Source: Mercurialis annua (lineage: Eukaryota > Streptophyta > Magnoliopsida > Malpighiales > Euphorbiaceae). Taken from it: DNA of 64,000 nucleotides. The notes under the pieces were generated by a model that was given only the letters and a program-made list of their open reading frames with translations, was not told the DNA's origin and searched no databases. This document shows, one piece after another, positions 37,241 to 49,337 of the stretch. The position numbers and the translations under genes are program-made. Where the stretch lies: NCBI RefSeq assembly GCF_937616625.2, contig NC_065577.1, forward strand, positions 2,025,001 to 2,089,000, written 5' to 3'. Within the stretch, counting starts at the first letter, position 1, and every line of letters starts with the position of its first letter.

Positions 37241-38033
37241 TAGTTAATAAACCTGCTTAACACTAATAAGAAATCACATGTTTTATTATCAAATCATGCA
37301 TATTGATACGATGTATCATTTTCATTCAAGAGTGTACTGCAAATAAATAAATTCAATTATAGTACGCGGAAATTAACGATTAGATTTTTTATATTTTCAA
37401 AAAATCTTTAGAAGCGGAAAATGATGTTCAGAGTTATAAGAGGTTCAAGTTTACAGAGGGATGTTAGATATTAAACTTGAATTAAATAAGGTAAAAATGT
37501 AACTTATTAAACTAAGTTTAACTTTATTAATTTAATTAAAAGTTATGTTATGTAAATTTATTTTCATTAAACTTATGTTTTTAAGTTATGATTTTTCTAT
37601 TTGAATTTAAGTTAAAAATGAAATTAAGAGAAAAGTATGTTTTTTTGTAATTAAAAGGGCAGAGCGCTTGTGGGAGGAGTTGAACACACGATCTTGACAA
37701 TTACTGTCCAACGCTTATAACATTTGAGATACAGCTTATTAGTAAAAAAAAGTATATTAATTTTACAAACTATAATATAACAAAGTATATCAAATCAAAT
37801 CAAGTGAAATAATTGAGTTTGGTTCACTTGAATTCTCCTTCTTTTAACATCTATGACCGAAATATTTAAATTTAAATATTTCGCAATCTTCATATAATTA
37901 ATTAAATTTTAAAATAGAATATATATGAAATCTTTCACACTTTTATTTTATTGAATATTTGCTTGCGGGGATTGAAATTCAATGAGTATTAGCAAGCGAG
38001 ATGTGTTAAAAATAATAGTTCACCTATTTTTTT

Positions 38034-38430
38034 GAGCAAATTACTGTAAATCTTCTTACGTTTGTCATAATTCACAGTTTGGTACCATTTATTTGAAAAT
38101 CAAATGATTTGTATCTCAGTTTTGATTTTGTAAACTATAAAGACACTTCTATTAAATATATGTACTTAATCATAAACAGAATGAAATGTGAGATACCAAA
38201 TCGTTTGAAAATGAGATACCAAATCATTTACATAATTAAACCGAGGTACTAAATCGTTTATATAATTGAAACTGAGGTACCAAATCGTTTGAAAGTAAAT
38301 TTCAAATTATTAACGGAACTAACAGAAATGTCTTATGGTTTATGAAATTAAAATTGAGGTACAAAATCGTTTGATTTTTAAATAAAGAGTACAAACTGTA
38401 AATTATGACAAATGTGAGGGGTTTTAGAGT
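38034..38430. mobile_element. MITE, family B copy 2
   Basis: Same arms and interior as the copy at 17713 (CTTACGTTTGTCATAATTCA at the left, ATTATGACAAATGTGAGGGG at the right). Confidence 0.72.
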
Positions 38431-39160
38431 ATTTTTTTTATAAATTGTCTTTTTTGTCTAAATAGCTATACTCCTCATGTTAGAGGTAAATTTATTATAT
38501 GTTAATTGTTAAAGAAAGTAAGCAAGAATTAAAATTAATATTAATATTTATTTTTTAAATAAACAAACAACTGCCTGAAAGAGTTGGGATTCGAATCACA
38601 AACCTCATGCAACTATGGCCGAGGCGCCTAGCTTCTTGTGTTTATGGTTTCATAAGCACCAAACATTGCTATATCAAACTGAAAAATAAATTAAACTTTG
38701 CCTCAAATTTCTCCCTTTGGGGAGTTAATATTTTTTTCTGCCCTTCAGTTTCTTTGTACCTGAAGTTTAAGTTTTCATTCTAGCCCCTCCAATTATATTT
38801 TTACATACATCTGAGCCCTCAAACTTATGCATTTTTTTTATATCCATACCTAATGATTAAGTATATGAGCTGATGTTCCGGTCAGCCTTTTATCTACAGA
38901 TTTATGGTTAAGACTGATCTATCGTACTTCACTTTAGAATGATCAATTAAGAATCGAGTTGGATGGATCCATAAAATATAAAAATTCTTCGAAACGATAT
39001 TATTTGTACGGTTTTTGACTTGTCAAAACAAAAATTAAATAAAAGGAAGAAAATGAAAAAGTCGGAACATTTAACATATACAAGACGACACAACACCATT
39101 GATCAAGACTCTTAAATTTTTAAAAATTAAACAGAAATTTAAATACATGTCTAAAATTAA

Positions 39161-40628
39161 TTATTTATTATTCTTTAACCATTCAAGAATAGCCTTCTCA
39201 GATTCTGATAGGTCTTCTTCTTTCTTTCCTTTTAAACCTCCTTCTACAAGATTAAAGTAATCTTGGTAGTTGCGTTTGTAATAGCTGTCCAATCTCTTTT
39301 TAGAAATTAAACATTAAGAGAGAAAAAACATATAAATTATTAATGATACGTTTTTCACTTGGGATTAATTGTAAAATAAATTATGAAATTTAGCGTGTCT
39401 TGTAACTTTTATATGAACTTTCAATTTTGACAATATGCACACACTATTATTTTTTATTCAAAACCATGCAAAATTCTTTTAATAAAAAATCACTGATGTG
39501 AGCAATGGAATATACATTATCCCAACATTCATATCAGTATTTTTTTAACAAACAATTGTTCCGCATTTCGAATTACAAAAAAATTAAGGACTTATTTTGT
39601 CAAAACTAAAACTTTATATTCTTTAAACTGAAAGTTCACATTAAAATATGCAAAAAACGTGAAGTTCATAAATACTTTTTTTTTTGCAATTTTATTTCTC
39701 AAGTATCAATTTGCTCCTTTACATACACATGATAGACAAATAACGCCAAATTAAATGTATCTTAGCAATTAACCCTTATTGACTTTTTTTTGTCAATTAG
39801 AATTTTTAGGTAGACTCAGTCCACCACATCATCCGTGGACTAAGCCTATCACATAATGACACGTCATTAAAATGATGGCAATTTTGTAATATTACTATTC
39901 AAAAGTGTAAATAAGTAATAAACGAATTTATAAGATTGCCATCATTTTAATGACGTGTCATTATATAATAGGTTAGTCCACGGATGACGTGATAGACTGA
40001 GTCTACCTAAGAATCTCTCGTCAATTAGAATTAATTTTATGTATAACTACGAGGGGATAATTGGCAAAAAAATAGATTAATTGATAAAAAAATTAATCTT
40101 ACTATTAGTCGCTCATTACGTATAAATTAAAGAGGCAAATTGATAATTAAATTTGCTAAATTACTTGCACATCAAATGTCATACCTCCTTGTCATTTTTG
40201 CTCTTGTTCTCCTCTGTTTTCTTCAAATACTCTGATAAAATTTTCACATTAACAAACTCAATTAGCCAATACATAATTTGAGAAAAATAACCTACATGTA
40301 TGCATACTATGAAGCACGAAAACAAAACAAAAAACGCTGAAACGAAAACGTTTCGAATTTTTTAGAAGCATTTAAAAAAAAAACACGCCAAAATATAAAA
40401 CTCGAAAAATTCATACGTACTTTGAAGAAGTTCAGTTCTTGAGTCAATGACAGGATAAGCAGCAACTAAAGAAGATAAAAAAATTCCTCTTCTTCCAAAG
40501 AAAGTTGAAGAAGATAATGAAGTTTTTTTATTGGATTCTATTCTTTGAACTGCATGAACATTTGATGAAGCAAATTTGTTGACTGTAACAGTAATTGCCA
40601 TTAACACACTTTGAGAAATTGTACTCAT
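39161..40628 (-). CDS. small plastid-targeted protein, probably thylakoid-lumen (PsaN-like annotation likely)
   Basis: Three exons join in phase: 40628-40421, 40231-40185 and 39295-39161, giving 129 residues. Residues 1 to about 45 are rich in Ser/Thr/Asn/Lys with few acidic residues, like a plastid transit peptide. Then comes FFGRRGIFLSSLVAAYPVI, a twin-arginine pair followed by a hydrophobic stretch, as in lumen-targeting signals of the Tat route. The mature part is short, charged and helical-looking (KYLKKTEENKSKNDKERLDSYY..., then NYQDYFNLVEGGL and a C-terminal EKAILEWLKNNK). I recall similar plant proteins labelled photosystem I subunit N-like, but I do not see the cysteines of true PsaN, so that name is tentative. 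Intron 2 (39296-40184) contains two MITEs. That it is a real gene is well supported; its function is open. Confidence 0.72.
39364..39698. mobile_element. diverged MITE, family D-like, in intron of the small plastid protein gene
   Basis: Interior matches family D (AACTTTCAATTTTGACAATA; paired AACGTGAAGTTCATAAATAC). The ends are degraded. Confidence 0.45.
39801..40019. mobile_element. Mutator-type MITE, family C copy 2
   Basis: Same palindromic structure as the copy at 5873. Perfect 9-base duplication gtcaattag at 39792-39800 and 40020-40028. Lies inside intron 2 of the small plastid protein gene. Confidence 0.88.
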
Positions 40629-41130
40629 TTTAAAATTTTAAACCATTTTTCAACTACAGCCACTGGTTTTTCTGTTTTTTGAGTTTGTTTAGATGATGAT
40701 GGGGTTATCTTTAAATTCACTTCAGTCCAAATGCAATTTTGTTATATTTGAAGAAAAATTTAAATAGAGATGTGCAAACTTGGTCATCCTAAGGCTTACC
40801 ATCCTGGCCCAATTTGTAGAATTGAGGTTAGAGAAATTAGGCCCAACACTAAATTTTGGTAAAATTTTATTGAAAATACTTGTTGACTTTTATTGTTGCA
40901 AAAATTCTATTTTGACTTTTAATATTTTCATAAATAACATTTATGTATTATTTTTGGATTTAGGGTTAAGGGTATTTTTGCAACAATAAAAACAATATTT
41001 ATAAAGATAAAAATATCAAATAAAGTTAAGGGTATTTTGCTACAATAAAATTATGTTTCACTAATCATAAATTATCAAATAAACAGTATTTATAAAGATA
41101 ATGTTGAATAATAATTAAGTAGTATTATTA

Positions 41131-41964
41131 GAGCATCCATAATGGTGGATGCTCATAGGTCATTGATAGTTCATCGAGCACTGCGGTTGATCTGAACCAA
41201 TTGCTCAATGGTGAGCTACTCATTTTTTTTAGGGAAAAGGGTCATTTATGCCCCTATGATTTATCTCCAAGATCAATTAAGCCCTCAACGTTCAGAAAGG
41301 TTCAAATATTCCCCTAACGTTTTAAAATATTAACAACCAAACCCCTAATTTTGACGTATAAATGAAACTTTAGGGGTCTGGTTGTCCAAATCGGGGGCCT
41401 GATTGTTCATTTTCTAAGACGTTAGGGGCATATTTGAACCTTTTTGTACGTTGATGGCTTATTTGATCCTAAAGACAAACCTTAAGGGCATAAATGACTC
41501 TTTTCCCTTTTTTTTATAATAAATTTATATGTTATAAATTTTGAACCAAATTTTGATTCAGAAAAAGAATTGCACTGTAGTATTACCATTGCATTTTTTT
41601 TTGTTTTTTTTTAAATAGAACGCGACTCAGTTTTATTTAGTCAATTTTTATCTCCACCTAATTGATTGTTATTCAATCAAAAAATTTATAATCTTTTTTT
41701 ATATATCTAAAAGGACAATTATCATTTATTATAGTTGATATTTGATTTATAATTTATAAGTAATAATTTATACATACTTTTTAAAAAGTATATATAAATA
41801 TAATAGTATGTTTTTATAAAAAAAGTAGTATACAATTTGGTTTAAGTTTCTTATCAGTTACTTTTTAAAGTCAACTATTGTGAGAGATTGTATAATGAAG
41901 ATGAATTTAATAAAAAGCTGAGGTGGCATAGTCATCAGACTCAAAATTAGTCTAATGGATGCTC
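41131..41964. mobile_element. PIF/Harbinger-type non-autonomous element
   Basis: Termini GAGCATCCATAATGG and the complement of CTAATGGATGCTC, flanked by tta on both sides (41128-41130, 41965-41967), the TWA duplication typical of PIF/Harbinger. Contains a second element at 41232-41512. Confidence 0.75.
41232..41512. mobile_element. nested MITE inside the Harbinger-type element
   Basis: Left arm GGGAAAAGGGTCATTTATGC and right-arm complement GGGAAAAGAGTCATTTATGC. T/A-rich flanks hide any duplication. The interior repeats 'gttaggggcatatttgaacc' in complement. Confidence 0.78.
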
Positions 41965-41967
41965 TTA

Positions 41968-43100
41968 AACTATTATAAACAAATTGGAGTTGAGGGACTA
42001 AAATATTCATTGAGTAAAAGTTTAAGGGTTATTAATAACTTTTACTATTATAAACTGTGTATACAATTTGTGCTATCAAAATATGTACTACATGCGCCAT
42101 TAAAAATGAGTCATAAGAAGAAGAAAAATGGAAAAAATATATTTATGCAGATAAAAGCACGGATGGGGGGATAGGCAAATTTACTGAACAATCCTTTTCA
42201 ATTTACTACTAAATAAAGGTTTTATAGTCATTAACTAATTAGTTATTTAATTAATCGCTATCACTATTATAATTAAAGTCCTAATTATAATAGGTAGCTA
42301 AATTATCTCCAATTTAGTTTTTAGTATGTAAAAAATAACAAAATTGTCTACAAATTAGTAGAAATACCTATCTTTTAGTTTGATTGAATTATAAAATTAA
42401 AATACTATATTTGGTCAATATATTATTATTTATTTCCATCTTATTATTTTTAAAGATAATAAAATTAAAATAATTAATTATTTAAGAAACAATGACTTTA
42501 AATTAAATAGAAACTCTAATTTATTAAAGAACCAATGACTTTAACTTAGATAGAAACACTAAATAATATATAACTTTTTTAAATTATTTAAACTAATAAC
42601 TTTAACTTGGATAGAAACACTAGATTATATATAATTTGTTCGAGTCACGTTCTTGTTAATGAACATACGGGAGCAATGATGCAATGGACACTTGATGATT
42701 GCTGTAAGTAAATATTATTATTATTTTTGGCGAGTCACACCACGAGCCACGTGTGAAACACGTAAAGCGACACTAGTCATTATAAATGACGCATGGGTAA
42801 AAATAGGCATAAATTTGAAACTTTTGCAAATTAAAGAAAAGGAAGGTTAAACACTTAAACTTAAATAAATTGAAAAAAAAACCTGATTTTGGAAAGATTG
42901 GTTAAGACGACCCGATAACGAAAACTCTAGATTATACACTGAAAACTTGTCAATTTTATCATATTTTGTATCTTATCGTTTCAATATTCTTTAATTTATT
43001 AATATCAATTCAATGTAATTAATAACCATTCAAACAAAAAATAGCTACTATATTCTATTTCTTTTCTTTAATTAAATGAATCAAAACATAGTTATATTTT
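41968..43100. other. intergenic, no gene seen
   Basis: AT-rich. A phrase 'actttaacttagatagaaacactaa' occurs three times in slightly varied form at 42487-42620, and an isolated less AT-rich patch lies near 42730-42790. The right end probably holds the MRS2-3 3' UTR. Confidence 0.4.
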
Positions 43101-43381
43101 ATTTATTACTGCACTGCAAAGTTTCTACAGTCGATCTGTAGGATAATCAGCCAATACACATTTAATAATGTCTTTTTGGTATGTGAAATATCGAAAGCTA
43201 TACAATGGCAGATTCCCACCTCAAAACTTGAAACCAGTAGAGAAATTATCAACCCTTTACAATTAGATGCATCATTGAGAACGCTATCACCGTTTATACG
43301 CATAATTTCTTTGCGATATGTCGTATAAGAGCTACTCAAATTTGTTGCACATCAATTACTTACATTTAAAGTTCGCCTCAA

Positions 43382-46300
43382 TTACTCCAGCAATCGCTTG
43401 TGCTTGCACCAGGCGATGGCAACTATGTACATGAATACACTCCCGGTACAGCTGCCCCCGACAGTCCACAAAAACTTCCGCATCCCTGTTTCCATCTCTT
43501 CATTGAACAGCTCGATATTGATATTCATGCCAAAAATACCGGCAACGACAACAAAACAACTTATCACTAGAGTCGCTGTTGTCAACATGACACCCATTTG
43601 CAGGAGATGATTCTGTTTGTCATCCAGCATGATGTTGATATAATCTTCTGTGTCGTCTACGTATTCCCTCAGCTTTTAAAACACCAACAGAAAATATAAC
43701 ATCATTGTTTGAAGTAAATCCAGAAATAAAATAAACAGCCGCAGTATTTGTATGCATTTGAAGAAACTGTTCGATATTTTAATTCTACCCCAAAAGATAA
43801 CATTTCTAGCACATTTTCCCCCCGCATGCTGAGATGTGGCCGACTAAGTAGCACAAACACTTCATTCAATCAACGTTTCCCGTTTAGATAACGTGCGGGG
43901 AACTTGGCATTTCGGACAAAAAAACTTCAGTTTTGACATAGAAAACATTAAAATAGAATCGTTTCATCGTGCCCGTGTCCAAGTGTCCCGTTTTTTCGGA
44001 TTTGTATCCAAAGAGAAATATTCATGTAAGGATACAGGTAATTGTGAACTTAAACGTATGGCACCCTAAATATATGCACAAGCTTTGAATTTTCTTTGGT
44101 TTCTAGGCAGTAGAAAGTGGCTGGTCCGGATTTCAGATCTATGTGCTTTACATTCTATCAGATTTTCAAGTCAAAGGGGAAGAAGATTTAGAAGAAAAAC
44201 AATTTTCGGGGCATGTATAACATTTTTGTTCCCCACAAGAATAGAACTAAATGTAATCAAACTTTACAACGATTATTAAGTAAAACAACTACTAGAAAAT
44301 AAATTGGGCAAATTAAATTGCATACCGTGGATAATTTATTCAGTGTGCCGTCAATTTGTACAAAATAAGCCTCCAACAGCATTTCAAGCTCTTCCACATC
44401 AAGTTGCTTGGTTATAGCACTTCGAGTGGTGGAGGTATGGGTCCCATGGCTGTCCCTACGAATCATGCTAGGAGTATCAAACAGCTGATCCTGTGGGTTG
44501 CCAGCATTATGAATATCGCCTTCAAAGCTAGTAGAAGCCCCCTGCGGGTCCAACGAAACTTCAGCAGGAATCCTGATACAACGGCATAAACAAATCCGAG
44601 TCAAAAAAATAGCAAAAAAAAGAGACCTTGAAAGTATTTTCCGTAATCAAATTCATGATGACATTATTAGACACCTGCCATCCAAATCTGCTTGGAGATA
44701 CTCATCATCCATGTCATCTCTCTCATTTAAAGAGGAATTCGAAGAATTTTCCAGCTGTTGAACCAGCTTTTCAGTTAGATACATCTCAGCCATGTCGTCA
44801 TCATCATCTAACAAGTGCTCCAACTCATCCCTAACCTAAGAAAATTTACACAAAGTTGATCACAGCCATGTAAAAGGTAATAAACCAATGGCTTAACCCA
44901 TCCAAAAGTTCTTGTCTTTTACCCGACTTTTCGGTTTTAAAGAGTCCCTTTACTGTTAATTTTATCTATCCGTGGTCCTTTTTTGTGTGAAACATCATCG
45001 TTTTGATTTAAACCGAACCATGGCGTTATTATAATTCCGTCCAAAGAAGGACCACATATACACACAAAAAAAAGTAAAGGGACTCTTTAAAATCAAAAAA
45101 TTTAAAAAGGACCAATTGCTCGGGGCATGAATGGTTCAAAAGATCAGCTTTCTATTGACAACATCATTTTACAATAAAATTATAACAAAAGAAAGATATA
45201 TAAAAAAAACTGAACCTTCTGAACACGCCCAGTTATTGCAACCAAACGACTTTTGATTTGCCGAACACGTTCTAAGTTGAGAGTACTGATCTTTGAAGTC
45301 AGTTTATCCAATGCCGGATGGGCCTCCAGCTCTAGTGTTTTCGCCTAGTTACATCACGTGAAAACAAGAAACAATCAGAACAAGAAAAATTATCAACGGA
45401 GCAATACATAAATCGTAAAGATGTCAAACCAGCAAAACTAAAAGCTCACTTCATTTTCCAAGCAACCACAAGCAGCTTCAAGACAAGCTTCTAATGCAAC
45501 GAACTCAAACGGAAGAACATTTGATCCGTCTCGATTCTCAAGACCCGGTTTTCCGTCCCCTTTACCTCCCTCTTCAAGGTCCTGAGAATGTCGAAAACCA
45601 TCTGGACAATTCTTATCTCTTGCTCTCGATTGTGGTTCTTCAGGATCATACAGATTTGTCCAGTTTGCATCATTACCACTACCCTCCTAAAAAGAAAATG
45701 CACAACAACAAAGTGGCAAGTACATGACAATTAAAAGGCCAAATTCAAAAAACAGCTCAACCCAAAATCTCATATTCATGATCCTAAGTAACAAACAAAA
45801 TCTGAAGTTTAATATATATTAGCACATGCAAATCATTGAACAATCTTATAGGTAAGGCCCTAACAATAACACAAAAATTAAAAAGCAAAGGTTATTTGCA
45901 TATTAAATCTCAATATTTCACGTTTGTAGCGATTTAATTCCATTATTAAAAGGTCGAATTGCACACCCAATTTAAAAAGACGCCGTTTTCTAAAAATCGA
46001 CGCCACAAAATGGAAATATGATACGCAATGCCAAAAATTGAAAGATTGAAAAGTACGATGCTAATAAGCTACAGCTCAAATGACAACATTTCAAAGAATA
46101 AAATTAAATCGCTACAAAGTTGAAATGTTGGAACCGATAAGGTACAGCTCAAATGGCAACATTTCAAAAAATAAAATTACATCGCTTCACCGATGAGTTA
46201 TAATTTAAATGGTATAAGCGATAGGCCGTAAAGAAAACTATGCATACATCAAAAAATAAAAAACCAAGAAATGGGTAATCAAAATTCGCAATGATCACAT

Positions 46301-46799
46301 AAAACCCACATCAAAAATCAAATTATTTCAAAAACCCCAACAATAAAAATCGAATCTTTACAATAAAAAAAACAAAAACAAAAATAAAAACCTGAGCTTT
46401 AGTAGCGTTATAATGACACAACAGTCTCCGTTGCAATTCATCAACGAACGGAATAACAGAAGGATCTTTAGAATTCAATAAAAGAACTTCTTGGGCAGTA
46501 ATTATAGCTTTAATATGCTCCAAATTGATCACAATTGCCCGTTCTCGCCCCAAAACTGTTGACGGGTAAGACAATTGCGGGTCAAGAATCCGAAGATCAC
46601 GGGCGGGCAATCCGGTACGGCGCATGATTGCATGTTTTCCGGCTTCGACAATCTGGGCTTGGCCGGTTGAGTCTAGAAGAAGCCAGGCTCTGACGCCGGT
46701 TCCTTTCTTCCGGGTTGTAGGGAGGAGGGTTGTTTGAGTGGGTCGGATTAGTGGGTCGGAGTCTTCGTCGGGTTTGGGTAATGGAGGGTGGGATCTCAT
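43382..46799 (-). CDS. MRS2-3: MRS2/CorA-type magnesium transporter, MRS2-3-like
   Basis: A Mg2+ channel subunit of the plant MRS2/MGT family, acting as a membrane oligomer. Six exons join in phase: 46799-46392, 45686-45450, 45344-45216, 44835-44675, 44572-44326, 43672-43382, giving 490 residues. Visible are the conserved RRTGLPARDLRILDP and YPSTVLGRERAIVINLEHIK block near 55-110, LPFEFVALEACLEAA, the KISTLNLERVRQIKSRLVA helix with a long acidic coiled region (LLDDDDDMAEMYLTEKL), LDVEELEMLLEAYFVQID, then TM1 ending in the family signature GMN (about 442-444) and TM2 near 463-485, with a short basic C-terminus (CKHKRLLE). Order and wording match the MRS2-3 branch best. The intron at 44836-45215 holds a small inverted-repeat element, and a MITE ends 62 bases upstream of the ATG. 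Localisation cannot be read from the sequence. Confidence 0.95.
44882..45141. mobile_element. MITE-like element in MRS2-3 intron
   Basis: TTTAAAGAGTCCCTTTACTG and its complement AGTAAAGGGACTCTTTAAAA face each other, with partial pairing outward to the ends. Non-coding; inside the intron at 44836-45215. Confidence 0.5.
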
Positions 46800-46861
46800 G
46801 GTGTGGTTTTGGGATGACGGACACAGTGTGGGAAGGAGAGGAAATTTGCTGATTGTTAAAT

Positions 46862-47179
46862 GGGTTAATCACATATAAAATCACCACCTTTACACGAATT
46901 TTCAAAAATAACACGACTTTTAAAACGTGTCAATTCAGGGCATCACCTTTCATTTCTTTTCAAAAATAACATGGACACGTTTTTAGATAAAATTTTGCTT
47001 ACTTGGACACCCGATGGGAGTGCCACGTGTCATGCCACATCAGCAAAAATGCCATTAAAAATGTGTCCATGTTGTTTTTGAAAATAAATGAAAGGTGGTG
47101 CCCTGAATTGCCACGTTTTAAAGGTCGTGTTATTTTTGCAATTTTGTGTAAAGATGGTGATTTTATATGTAATTAACCC
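46862..47179. mobile_element. Mutator-type MITE, family E copy 2, at MRS2-3 leader
   Basis: Arms GGGTTAATCACATATAAAAT and complement GGGTTAATTACATATAAAAT. Perfect 9-base duplication ttgttaaat at 46853-46861 and 47180-47188. It ends 62 bases before the MRS2-3 ATG, so it sits in the leader or core promoter. An ATG at 46912-46914 on the minus strand opens a frame that overlaps the MRS2-3 start out of frame. Confidence 0.92.
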
Positions 47180-47364
47180 TTGTTAAATTAGAAGCTAAAA
47201 AAGTAAAAGGAATAAAATGTTCTAAAAAATTTTATTATTTGTTTTACAGGAAAATAAATATATGTTTGGACAATATAAATGTAGTTTTAAATTTATTACA
47301 AACTAATTATTTAAAATGAGTTTTTTTAGTAATTTAATATTAAATATAAAATTAATTTGTTTAA

Positions 47365-47731
47365 GAGCAATTTACGCTAAGGTCCCTGAGGTATATTATA
47401 ATTAACAGTTTGATACCCCTTGTTTTAAGAGTCCACTTAATGGTCTCTCAGTTTTAACTCTGTTAACTACTAGGTTCTCCCGTTAATTTCGACACTTATT
47501 TTCAAACGATTTATTACCCCATCTTTGATTTTATGAACGATTTGATCCCTCACTTTTGAACGATTTAGTACCCGAGTTTCAATATGTTAAACGATTTAAT
47601 TCCTCAAATTAACAGACGGATCTCTCAATTAACGGAATTAAAAGTGAGTGACCATTATGTAGACTTTTAAATAAGGGATATCAAATTGTTAATTGTGGTT
47701 ATCTCAGGGCCTCTAAGTAATTTGCTTTTTG
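47365..47731. mobile_element. MITE, family B copy 3 (diverged)
   Basis: Arms GAGCAATTTACGCTAAGGTC and complement AAGCAAATTACTTAGAGGCC, with the same gatttagtacc interior motifs. Confidence 0.65.
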
Positions 47732-48597
47732 GTTAATTATAAAAGTTAGAATTTGAGTTGACAATGAATTTGAGTTTAATTAGAAAAGTATAAAAGGTAA
47801 CTAAAATTCTTCTACTACAATGCTATATTCTTGTGTGAGTTGTTGATAAATCGACCTATAATCATAGGACAAATGCACGTTTTGAAAGACGACGTGTCAC
47901 GACCCGGAATTTGGAGCTAAAACCGGCGGTGGGGATAGAGTGATAGCTCCGAAACCCCTAGTAAGCCTAAATTTCACTTAATTTTTTTTCTCATTTTAAA
48001 AACATTACAAGAATTACAAAACTGTTTTCAAAAAAATTGTCAATATAACATTTGAAAAGAGAGCAACACTACCTGTAACAAATAACAAACCAAATAACAA
48101 ACCACCTATGATAATTACAATGACATCATGATACACAAACACGTTACCAGTGATACCCGATAAACCATTTAATTAAACAACTAATACACAGTAGCCATAA
48201 ATAATATACAAAAAATAATAGTTTCAAAATTAGAGTTTATACAATAAAAATGAACCACTAGACTACTGAAGCTCTAAAAGTAAACAACGGTTTGCATTAC
48301 GCTACAAAAATATTGACTTCTGGATGAAGAAATGGAAGTCTAATCATGTCAAAATACTATTTATCTAAAATAGGAAAAATCAACGGGTCAATAAAAATTG
48401 AATGAGTTCGCATAATTACTAATGAGCATTAAATAAAACAAATCGCATGATAGATAATTTATGCAATGCAGCCAGATATATTATCCGATGAAATCTTAAA
48501 TCTCAATACATATATTTATATATTCTAATAAACCTCAATCAAAATCCATAAAAGTCATTGTACAGTTGCTACAGACTTTCGCTTATTACTTTACAGT

Positions 48598-48770
48598 ATC
48601 TGGGCCGTGATCCTTGTACCGTCGCCTCAGATTTGTATCAGGGTCTGGACCGTGAGAAATGTACCGTTGCCTCAGATCTGTATCAGGGTCTGGACCGTGA
48701 GCAATGTACCGTCACCTCAAATCTTCTCATTAAGTCTATGCCGTGAGCTATATACCGTCGCCTTAGACAT
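48598..48770. repeat. tandem stem-loop units in outer LTR
   Basis: Four units of roughly 44-48 bases share the core CCGTGA...TGTACCGTC. Flanking arms differ but pair: ATCTGGG with CCTCAGAT, GTCTATG with CCTTAGAC. Confidence 0.7.
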
Positions 48771-49337
48771 ATAAATAATCATCACTTACTTTTACTACGA
48801 TCATCACTGATGCGTACTCAGTCCTATTTCCGCTCTATAGGAAAGCATGCTTCATCTGATCTATATCTGTCACGACCCAAAATCGAGGGTTGTGACCGGC
48901 GCTAGGGAATGGGAATTGTAGTTCCGAAACCCGTAGCAAGCCTGAAATTCACTTATAAATTTTTCGCAATTATAAACATTTTCCAACACTATAATATTAT
49001 CCTAGGTCATGACTGGTCACACAATGTACTACTGCAGCGGCCGCGGAAGTCGGACTGTACATAGCAAGACAGACTCCCGGCAAAACGATAGACTTCTAGT
49101 CACTCCAAGACTAGGTACCTGAAATGTTTTAAAACCACGGGGTCAGCTTAAGCTGAGTGAGATATACCTTACTAACGGTATTATAAACAAAATAACATCG
49201 CAAGTGAAAATCATTTATTCAAACAAACATAATATTATTATATTACAAACAAAGATTTGATCCGATAGAAACCTTAATCTTAAACTCCTAACCTTTCCTA
49301 ATATGTATCGTATTCATATCAAATCATTTTGATTCAA

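Noticed and set aside
37655..37745. tRNA-like sequence (also 38578-38640)
   Set aside because: They have a GGGATTCGAAT-like B box but no full fold. Probably other SINE or retroelement remnants, too weak to list.
43398..43610. Plus-strand ORF over the MRS2-3 last exon
   Set aside because: Complement shadow of the transporter exon. The same applies to the frames at 44356-44589 and 45494-45727.
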